Below, piece after piece: positions 43,771 through 55,200 of a DNA stretch of 64,000 bases; the first letter of the stretch is position 1, and each line of letters starts with the position of its first letter. Position numbers and translations under genes: made by a program. The DNA is from Paraspadella gotoi (lineage: Eukaryota > Chaetognatha), in contig CM119267.1 of NCBI GenBank assembly GCA_051294375.1, positions 13,339,081 through 13,403,080 of the forward strand. Direction: 5' to 3'. The notes under the pieces were generated by a model. The model worked only from the letters and a program-made list of their open reading frames with translations, did no database searches and was not told the DNA's origin.

Positions 43771-46700
43771 AGAAGGTAAAAGTTTTTCCAACAAAGTGGT
43801 GAGACAGAATAGTGGTCAGATGATGAGGACAGGTTGAAGGTGAGGACAGATTGAGAGAGTCGTGAAAATAAGTAAAACTTGTTAGAGAGAGAGAGAGACA
43901 AAAACAACAGGGATAAATAAATAATAAATATACATTTTTGCAATGTACAACAAAGATAAAAGAGTTTGAAAAACTAAATAGTAAAGTGAAATTTGAAATA
44001 TGAAAGAAAGTAGTTTATAGTTTTAGGTGAAGACTCGAACCCAAAGAGACAAAACGTCCATCTATTAAAATAAATCGTCACAACTACAAAAACACTTTGT
44101 TTTCTCTAAATAGTTTTAGGTGATAATTAAGAGACTAAGAAAGTGAAATTCAAGGAAAAAGAAAGAGCTCAAAATGAGCTGGCCCCCCTTGTTTTGTGCA
44201 AATGAGGGACAAGGACGATGATGATGGGTCATTGGCGCGTCAGTGGCTGAGAGGAGAGTGCGACCAAACTGGTGAATGCCGCATTGCGGAAAGATCCCCG
44301 GGGCCACTTGTGTCTCTTTGGCCTGATAAGCCTGCCGGCTGCCCTCTTCTTGCCTGCTGGTGAGGCGGGCGGTTGTCCATTCTTGCCGCTTTTGTAACAG
44401 GAGTGACGGATTTCTCTCCCTCCTGAAGCCGTCGTTTTGGGCGATGCTCAGTCCGCAGAAAGAGGGGTCGAGTTGCTGCATGAATGGACAACCGCCCGCC
44501 TCACCAGCAGGCGAGAAGAGGGCAGCCAGCAGGCATATCAGACCAAAAAGACATAAGAGTGGCCCTGGGGATCTTTCCGCAAGGATCGATCCCCAATGCG
44601 GCATTCACCAGTTTGATCGCACTCTCCTCTCAGCCACTGATCCATCATCATCGTCCTTGTCCCTCATTTGCACAAAACAAGGGGGGCCAGCTCATTTTGA
44701 GCTCTTTCTTTTTCCTTAAATTCACTTTCTTAGTCTCTTAATTATTACCTAAAACTTTTTTCATCTTTAATTGTTTCTCTTTTTTTTGCTGTCACTGGGA
44801 AAAGTTGCAAAATTTGCAGCTTCGTGCTATAAAAATATTTCACAAATTACCAACTCACATAGACAAACAAATAGTTTTAGATGCGGCCAGCACGATTTCC
44901 TTGTCTGATTATGTCAGAAATTTTTTAGTCCATAGACTAAAAGCTATAATTCGTAACAATTCTCAGTTTGATGGAATTATTGAACACATTTCTAATATCA
45001 CAATTTTTACTAATATATCGCCAATAGAATATTAGTTGGGATGGGATCGAGTATCAAATAAAAACTGTCTCAATTGTTAGTTAGAAAGAGTTCACCAAAA
45101 TTGTATATTTGAATGATTAAGAAGACTATTTACTTATTGATGTAGTTATCAGAAATTCTCTTAAAAATAGTAGCTTTTAAAGGCAGTTTGTGAAACGAGC
45201 CTAAAGCTCACAATTATATTTTCAATTCAATTCGCTCTAACAAGTTTTACTTCTTTTCACAACTCGCTCAATCTGTTCTCACCTTCAACCTGTCCTCACA
45301 TCTGACCACTATTCTGTCTCACCACTTTGTTGGAAAAATTTTACCCTCTTTCTCTCTCTCTCTCTCACTCTTCTTTTGCACAAACTTTTTCATTGATTGT
45401 CAAACGCTGATGAAGGTTTGAAAAAGCAAGCCGAAACATGTCCGTCTCTTAAAAATAAAATCGTTGTATGAATTCTAAAATACTTTGCTTTCCTCTAGGA
45501 TATCTATTCAAAAATATTAGATTTCCTTTCAGTAGCTTCCTTTCATTTTTTTGTAGGTCAAATCGTTTAGAAGTTACAGGCCAAAAAATATTGTTACTTC
45601 AAATAAAAAATGGCGAAAAAAATCATATTTATTTTTTTTTTATTTTGAATAGAATTAGTTATTTTCTATTTTTATATTTTATGAAGGATTTATTTCTTAA
45701 TCTACATTCTTTAAATATATCTTAAAAATATTTTACTTATCATTAAATCTAATAACTCATTTTGGGAAGGGGAAGTCAGTGTTGTCTTCTGGAAATAGAG
45801 GGAGCATCTATACAACACAAGGTTAGATTACAATCTGTCCTAGTTTTCTAATAGATATCACACATCATTCCTGTTAGAAAGTCCTTAATGAAAAATCATA
45901 ATATCTAATAGGCTGAACAGAAAGGGGTGGGAATGGATAATTTTTTGAGGGGGGACCAACGTTATATATGATTTTTTTTAACCAATAGGGATAAGACTAC
46001 GAAGTAGAATTGTATGTTCTGATAGGGATACATACAGGGGAAAAGTCTATAGGGGCACCTTTATGTCATGAATATAATTTTAAAATATTTTATTTTTTTA
46101 TTTTTTTTATTGTTTATACAATGTTTGTTTATATTATTGTTTATACAATGGGAAGGTCTTCAGTTAATTTTTTTTTAATTTGGCAATGCTAAAGGCCTTG
46201 AACCTCTTTGTGGTTAAAAAAAGTGCTATTATACCTTTTGGAAAAGAGGGAAAGACATGCGATATCGACATCGGGTCTGAAAAGAATTGCGTTAAAGAGG
46301 TGGAAAAACATTTCACTGTCATACCTCAATTTGTTGTATTAGCGCATGCCCAGACGAATGCAGGCAGTAGTCGATGCCGAGGAAGGGCATACCAAATATT
46401 GAGAATATTTTACCCATATTTTGTATACTTGTTATTAGATAAATGAATTATGTTGTATACTTTTTTCCTAGATAGAAATTAAAATTATAATGAGACTCGA
46501 AGCTTAAAGAGCCTCTTCTGTTCTGGCTAAGTTTCCATAGACATCGATTCTGCCTATTTACAATTTTAATCAAAATATACCTTCTCAATCACGTTCTAAA
46601 TCAGCCCACCTCCCCCCCGCCCCTTCCCCCTAAAAACCCCCATCCAAGCGACCTCACCTCCTTCGTCATGGCGACAAACGCCTTTTCTAATTCGCTCAGT

Positions 46701-47195
46701 TTGTACGAAGCGATCGTCAGAAATTCTCCGATGATTTCGCAAAATTTTTTTCCGTCGTCGTCGAAAAGGCGGCGCTGAGAGTCGAAGGAGGAAGCCGCGG
46801 AGGGAGTTGGCGCCGACGTCGTCGTCTCCGCAGTCTCCGGTTGATGGCGCCGTTGGTAAAAATCCAGCTCCGCCTCGACTTCTTTGAGTCCGCGACGAAG
46901 AAGCAAAAATTCCGACCCCATTTCTTAGGAGAAAGAACAAGTTTGAGCAAACAATGTCGGATCAATAGAAAGCCAATTATCTGTTTATAATGAATGACCT
47001 AAATTGAGAAACATAACTTTTTAAAAAATAGTCTAAAAATACCCTTTTGTAAAATCTTAGAAATGTAATGATTTTTTTCTCTCTCTCTCTCTCTCATTTT
47101 CACCATTTCACCAACTTATTTCTTCTTCTTCCTTGTTCTTACCTTAACAGTCCTCATATCTGACAACTGTCCTTTACTCAATTCTTTGTTGGAAG

Positions 47196-47240
<45 letters not shown>

Positions 47241-49180
47241 TAACTTATGTCTCCAAATAATTGTTAATGTCAAACGATGATGAAAACTTGAACTCTAAGA
47301 ATCGAAACATGTCTGTCTTTACTATCATTAAGAAATTGTTGTAAAAATAACAAATTGAACTTTTGTCTTCACAAAATACATTTATAACAACGAAAAGAGA
47401 GAAACTTACACAGAAAAAATCTATAAATCAATCAAACTTACACAGAAAAAATCTATAAATCAATTGATCAATTGATCATTACCGGTAGCAGCGACAATAC
47501 CAACAGGCATAATATGGTAAACTGGTATAATTTTATCAACTGGCATAATTTGGTCAACTGGCCTAATTTGATCAACTGATATGATTTATTCAACTTGCAT
47601 AATTTGGTCAACTTACAAAATGTGGTCAACTGGCATAATTTGATCAACTGGCATAATTTGGTCAACTGGCATAATTTTCTCAACTGGCATAATTTGGTCA
47701 ACTGGCATAATTTTATCAACTGGCATAATTTTAACAACTAGCAGAATTTGGTCAACTAGCAGAATTTGGTCACTTTAATGATTTGGTCTACTGGCATAAT
47801 TTGGTCACCTGGCATAATTTGGTCAAGTAATTAAACAATCAATCAATAAATCAAAGAGAGATAGAGAGAAAGAAACTTTTATAAATTCAAATAAATGTGT
47901 CTTTGGGTTTTCTAATTTTAACTGCTTTCCACTACTACGATTCCATAAAAAATTTATATCGAGCTTAATCACATACTTTCGTATCCACACACAAAATTTC
48001 ATTTAAATTTATCCATCCAATTTTTAATAAATATAATAATTATAAGTAAATATAAGTAAAAATACTTCCAGTAAATATAACTTTTGTTTTTCCATTTAAA
48101 CTCATTTCCAATCGCACGAATCCATCGAAACTTTATATCCACTAGATATTATCCAGCTCAATCACACCACCTACCCACACTCAAAATTTCATTCCAATTC
48201 ATCCATCCAATCACGAGTAATTGGAGTTTAATGAAAATGTGGGACGGACCCCTTGAAGATAAATAAAAACGTGGCTAATCTCAACATCGAAGTCACTCGT
48301 TTCACCCGCCAGCAGCGAAAGAATGAAAACAGAGCGAACAAGTGAACATCCGCCGGGGAAAGATAATTAGCGAAACTACGAACGTGCGAAATTGGAGGAT
48401 CAAACCAAAACAAAAATGAAAGATGAAGAAAAAAAGAAGGAAGGAAATAAGAAAAGAAAATCTCAAGAAGGAAGAAGAAAAGAAGCTAGGAACTTTTTCT
48501 CCGGAGGAGTCAATTATTCCGCCGAAAGAATTTCGGGGGGGGGGTTGCGGGGGTTGCGGGGGCCAAAAAGCGGGTGGAATAGGAAAAGCTCATTGTGGTC
48601 CTCGTTTTGATAGTTTTGGTCGCTTTTGTGATGTTAGACTTTTAATATTCGCTGTAATAATTGCTTTTACTTAATATATTTATTAACTATGTCTATTTTG
48701 TTATCAAATAATTTCGAAAAATAAAAAAATTGATGTAAAACATCATCAACAACTTCAAATTATATTTATTTATCACCCTTCGGAGTGTACTAAATTTTTT
48801 CTAAAAATTTTCTAATATCTATATCATTATCTATATTCAAATTATCTATATTTTTATATTGGTTGTACCAATTTCATATCAACATTACTTTTTTGAATAA
48901 AAAAAATATATAAAATGGAAAACAAAAATAGCGAGCTTCCCGCTATCGACGTCTTTTGTTTCACCTCTGCATATTTTAAAGATTCGAGGGGGAAGACCTT
49001 TGTTTTCTTGTTTGCGTTCTTGTCTTCATTATCCCTCTAACCTCAAAGTAACAAAAAACAAACTCAGTTCTGGCGTAGTTTCTCCTCTGGCTGGAACATT
49101 ACACGCGCGGGGTAAATCAGGCGAGATGGGGTGAGAAAGATGGATAGCGTGACTAACGTGAGTCTGAGAGAGAGGAGAGA

Positions 49181-49237
<57 letters not shown>

Positions 49238-52200
49238 CTAGACAGGCCTTCAACGGCGATCTAAAGGTCAAGGCCAGGTGTGCCTTATAGGGATGTCGAA
49301 TCATCTTGGGGTGAGTTTTTGAGTCACTCTCTACGAGATAATGAGATTTGGGCGATAGCGCAACGGAGAGAGAGAACACTTGCGTGCGAACAAAAGGAAG
49401 AGAGAGAGAGAGAGAGAGTCGTCAACGTCGTTTCACGGGTTTTAGCCTGACGAAAACGGTAGCGGTAGTCGTAAAAGTTCTTTTCGCGAGGAGAGTGGAT
49501 TTAAGGATTAAACGTCTTAAAAGGAAAAACATTAAATAAAACGTTACGCGTTCTTTCTCTTCTTTTTTTGACGGGGAAAAAAAATTGAAGAAATACGACG
49601 TATCTCTGTTTTGGACTGTTTTTTCCACTTCTACTTACTCTCTTTCATTCTGTATTTCATCTTTTCTTTCTTTCTTTCTTTCTTTCTTTCTTTTTCTTTT
49701 TTTTAGTGTTTTACTTACCCCCTGAAATTGTACTTTTTTTTCATTTATAAAATTGATACAACCAATATAAAAATTATCCTTGCATTTAATAAATAAGCTA
49801 TCTTGCCCCTAACATTGGACTTCGGCCTCCATCACTCTTACAAGATAATAACATAGTAGGCCCCTGCTAGCTTTTAATCTACCATAGTACCTAATTGTAT
49901 GAAAAGACCACTCCCTTAAGTATTAGATCGGGGAATAATCTTGTACTCCGCATTCACATCAAAATATAAGGAGCTGAATTTTATAGAATTGGTACAACCA
50001 ATATAAAAATTATCTATTCATTTAATAAATAAGCTATCTTGCCCCTGTCTTTGGACAGGCTTGAATAATTATGATATCAATTATATATATTATATTATAT
50101 TATATTTGGGTAACAATAATTTTTAGTCGGATCTGCTGATAAGCAGATCCCGACTGTAATTTACTTTGTTGGTCCGTCGGTCTGCCCCTCCAATCTTGTC
50201 GGGCTTTCACTTATATCATGTCATAACATCGAATTATGATAAATTATGCCATTGTATTATTCCTTTCTGTTTCGTTGAGTACAGAGACTAAGAAATAGTA
50301 TGAAATTTGTTTCTTCAACGAATTTGTTTTATTAAAAACGGACATGTTTCGACTCTTCATCGGCGTTGATAAATTTTGCAAAAAAAATGATGTCCGTCCG
50401 TCTGTCTGTCCGTCCTACCTTAGCAAAAAACACCAATTACTCGTGATTTGATGGATGGATTAGAATGAAATTTTGTGTGTGGGTAGGAAAGTGTGTGATT
50501 GAGTTGCAAATCAAGTTTTGATGGAATCGTCCGAGTGGATGATTAATATTTTGTAGAATTTTGTAAGCATTCTTGTAAAAGAAAACAAGCAAATATTTAA
50601 GTGAAAAAAAAATACATTAAGAGACAGTAATTATTGTTATGTGTTAGTGACAAAACCGTTCAATATAAGCAGTCCCTGAGCTTCGGATCAGGCTTTAACA
50701 CCGTGTTACAGGCGGGTTAAGCGCCCCGTCCCTCCTAACTGCGAGGCGACCGCCGGGCTAGAACCCCGGACCTTTGGGTTGGGAGGAAAATGACTTGCCT
50801 CCTGCACCAAGGGGCCGCTGATGGACGGTTGGTGGATTTTAGACCACCATAACATTTTTTATTATCCAAAAAACTTATAAATTTTAGCCTTTTTTTTCAA
50901 AATCATTAAAAAGAATTTCTTTTTCATTTATTCTTCTGGGGTATCATTAGTTTCAAAATTTTTTATACTTTTGACTTACTTTTACACTCCCCCTGTAAGG
51001 AGGTTCGAGGAAAAATGATTTAAAATTTGTAACTTGTATATGTCCTATGATTATGGCTTCATTTTGGTACTATTGCCATCCCTGTATCTTGTGTTCCTTT
51101 GAAAGATATTATGAAAAATCAGTTTTTTCTCACAACCTTCCTTTTAATTTCTTTTTAAATAAAAAAATTTGCGATGAGCAGCCTGAGACGGATTCGAAGG
51201 AAGACGACGGCATCAACGCCGTCGCCGCCAATCGGAAGAAAAATTTCAAGAGAAAAAAGAAACAGCATGAAGCTCCAAAGGGAAAACCAAAGCCCAAGCT
51301 CCTCACTTTATGCCAGAAACACGTAAAGTTTGGCGACGACGCCTGGAGTTGTGAACCAGGATGCTCGAAATACGAGGAGACCCAGAGAAAACGCGAGGGA
51401 AACGGCAAAGGGGGACGACGTCGGTGAATGCCGTCCCCCAATCTTCAAATCGATCACCGACGCAAAACGGCTACCACTTCATTTAAACCTGATCGTTTGT
51501 CCCTAAGACATCATGAAATAAAAAGAGAAAAATAGGTCAAGCTCTTGGGACACGAGGCTTTTGGAATCTCATAATTCAAAGTACCATTTATAATGCTAAC
51601 ATACCGTAATCCCGTTTGTAATTTTAAAAAAGTAAAATTTTCCTCTCATTTCTATAGTAAAAAGAAGTTTGAAAATCCTCCAGAGATGAGTAGTCCATTT
51701 CTCCTGGCTCGTTTGATAGTAAATTCTTTATCAAATGCTACAAGAACAAAAAGTCGAGCTCTTGAGATGCAACGCTATCGGAATCGTTGAAGAGACAGTA
51801 ATTATTGATAAGTGTTAATGACAGAAACCGTTCAATATAAGCAGTCCCTGAGCTTCGGATCAGGCTGTAACACCATGTTACAGGCGGGTTAAGCGCCCCG
51901 TCCCTCTTAACTGCCAGACGACCACCGGGCTAGAACCCCGGACCTTTGGGTTGGGAGGCGAATGACTTGCCTCCGGCACCAATGGCCGCTGATGAACGAT
52001 TGGTGGATTTTAGTCCCCCATACATCCCCCCCTCCCGTAGGGAGAAGTCTGTTGCGTCTCTTCAGTGAATTGTTGTTTTGTTGGGGAAAGTTCGTCACCA
52101 AAGTTGAGGCATTGTTGCCTGATGTGTTGTGGGCGGAAAGTGCATCGCCAGGTTGAGGCATGTCGCCTGAAAGTGTTGTTGTTGCTGTTGTGTTCGGAAG

Positions 52201-55200
52201 TCGGGCTCACCAATGAAGAGACAGTAATTATTGATAGTGTTAATGACAGAACCGTTCAATATAAGCAGTCCCTGAGCTTCGGATCAGGCTGTAACACCAT
52301 GTTACAGGCGGGTTAAGCACCCCGTCCCTCTTAACTGCCAGACGACCACCGGGCTAGAACCCCGGACCTTTGGGTTGGGAGGCGAATGACTTGCCTCCGG
52401 CACCAATGGCCGCTGATGAACGGTTGGTGAATTTAGTCCACCATATCGGATGCCCCGTTTTTACAACTGTTTTCTACCGGAATTTCTTGCAGGACCATTT
52501 GTAAAGTTGGGCAGTCTGATTTGAACGATTTGAAAGATTTTCGCCTAAAGCCAATAAATTAATCGTTCTCGTTGTCCTCTTTGCCATTATCGTCGACTCG
52601 TCGTAGTCAGTGATGAAAAAACCTAAAAACCAACAAGTCGGATCAAATTAAATATTAAATAAATTAATTAATTGGCTGATTAATTAATTAACATTAATTA
52701 TCGCTAATGATCGTGGGCAGATCCGGCATTGTTTGCTCAAACTTGTTTTTCCTCTATTCTACTCCTTTCCTCCCTTCCTTCACTTATCAATATTTCCCAC
52801 ATTCGCCCGGCATTTTTCTTTTTTTATTATTGGCAAAAGGAAGGAATTTGCGATAACCGATAAAGAATCCCGGATAAAGAATTTTCAAGAGAGGATCACG
52901 CGAGATAGCGCCGCCTATGATCTGCCCGTTGACTTTTAGTCAATTATCGAGCGCCATCCAGCGATAATCTACGAAATAGAATCGAAATAGAAGGAAAAAA
53001 AATAAATCGTCGTTAAACAGCAACAGTCAGAGATTTCTGCAGCACAAACGAAGTTGTCACTATCTGAGCCAATGCCTCGCCTGCAATAATTTGAACTGCA
53101 GCATTTGAACGACGCATCGCAGGACACGATTCACATTGGCATCGTTATGCATTACGCATCGTTAGTCTTATTTATCTATTTAGTAATTTACATTGCCCAC
53201 ATAAAACCAACTACATTAGCCTAATTCACCTTGACGACAGCTTGCATGAGCCTAAGCTTTAACTTTGTCAATGCCCCTGTGCAGTTTGCACATTATTGTC
53301 TCATTCATCCATAGACCCAATCACCCTTGACCTTGGTCTTAATAGCCCCCTTGGCCCGACTCTCTCTCAATATTGACCATTAGCGCGGAGCATAAATATA
53401 AGATATGATATATGACTTCTTGTGCTCCTTAATTTTTTGTATTTGATATAGTCCAAGATGAACAAAATGAAAATTTATAGAAAAATATCAAAATTTGATA
53501 TGAAAGAAAGCTGGTTAAAGTTCACTTTTTTAAGTGAAATATAGCTAAAACATAGAACATAAACCAGTTTTTATCTATAAAAAACATTAAAAAATCGGTT
53601 TATATAAATATTGACTGATTCTAAAAGATAAATATTTTCAAGAAAATTGCTAAAAATTAAGCAAAATAGAAAATAATACCAAGCCCCATAACGCAGTCAA
53701 TATTCTGTTTAAAGCTTATAAAAGCTTTTAGTAGCTACATTAAAATTCATACAGCTTATAATAAGCTTTCCCAAAAAAATATTAGTTTACTTACCATAGG
53801 GCTTACCCATTTATATTCTTCCTCCCTTCCTTAGATCGCTCTGGCCGATCTGTCTTTTTTTTTTCATAATGAAAAAAAATTCTAATGGAAGATTGGTAAA
53901 ATCGTTTTAATTTAGAACTACTCTGTTAAAAATTATTACAATTAATAATAAAAATAATGGCTATCACAATTTGTACAGCAAAATTAATTTTAGATCAGAG
54001 GATGTTTTATGACCATTTTCATAAACCTTTATAAATTTTGTTTAATATTTTTTTGGCTTATTTTAGTTTGTATAACAAGGATTTTAAGAATATAGAATGA
54101 GTTGGTCAGTTTATTTATAAACAAATAATTTGGCGATGAGATGAAAGTATGAATGAATTTTTATGGTACCAACAACTTTTAAAGATCAAATTCCTCCTTT
54201 TAATTTTGTGGCTTTTATTTACACAAAACCTTTCAGGTAAGACGCCACATTATCTAATAAAATTTTTTTCCTTTCATACTGTTTCCCTGATTCTTTTTCT
54301 TCATCCCTTTTCTTCTCTGTGTTTCTATTTTATCTTCCTCTTTCCTCCCCTACTTTTCACGCCGTAACTTACCTTTTCTACGACCCTACCCTTCTCTACC
54401 ACTATTTGACTTTCCTTATCCTTTTTTCTCGCCTTCTTTTCTCTTTTCTTTCTTTTCTCCTTTTTTCCCCCCTCTTTTTCTTTCCATTTTTCCTTTCTTT
54501 TTTCGCCTTTCCATTATCTCCTTATTTTTTTTCCCCTTTGCCTTTATGCTTTTCCCCCTTTCTCTCTCATTCTCTCCCCTTCTCCTTTTCTTGTTCTCCC
54601 TTTCCTGTTCCCTCCAACTACTTTTCTGCATTTACATTTAGCCAAATCAAAGAATTTCATTAATATGCATTATAAGAAACGAAATTTATGGTATCTCATG
54701 ATTTTATTTCAATTTTGGTTGCCAAGCAGATTTAGTAAATCGACAGATTTTGCGGAAAAGAAAAAAGTCCTGACGCTTTCCATTGGTTTAAAAGGATGCA
54801 GTTTTTTTTTCTTAACATCAGTATGTTCCTCAACTGTTAAAACTATAAATAAATTTAAAATTTTATCTTTATTAAAAATAAATGCAAGTCACAAAAAGTC
54901 ATAAATTAATTGTCTTTAAAAATTATTTATGCCTAAACAAAAAGAGTTACTTTGATAATTTTTTAGGTTTTAAAAGCTTATTCTGTGGGCTATATTTTCT
55001 GTTAGTTTAAGCCAATTTAAACTATTTTTGTTTAATAAATTATAATAAAAACTAAAACTGCTTCTTTTTGACTTGTCAACTTTAAAATTAATTCATAAGT
55101 GAACTATGAATGATATAAGGAAAATATTTTACTCAAAATAAAAAATAAAAAAAATTTCTCAACTTTCCTTGGCATTTAAAATTGAAGACGAAACTGAAAA

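Larger units (their letters stand above)
40438..46657. other. Formin intron between the two C-terminal FH2 exons
   Basis: It is filled with repeats: a purine-rich tract at about 40640-40970, family E with tandem units (41070-42650), a short family G copy (42776-42808), and a nested inverted-repeat structure between 43540 and 45500. 45500-46560 has no clear feature; an open frame at 46180-46446 (plus) looks like a decayed element and shows no domain. Confidence 0.6.

Noticed and set aside
47468-47737. Leu/Cys/Gln/Lys repeat protein on the minus strand
   Set aside because: Same explanation: an open frame through the 18-bp satellite, not a gene.
51907-52161. A host gene encoding the MPQPG... 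peptide
   Set aside because: The frame begins just after a primer-binding-like site and runs into the 3' terminal repeat; better explained as the interior of a miniature LTR element.
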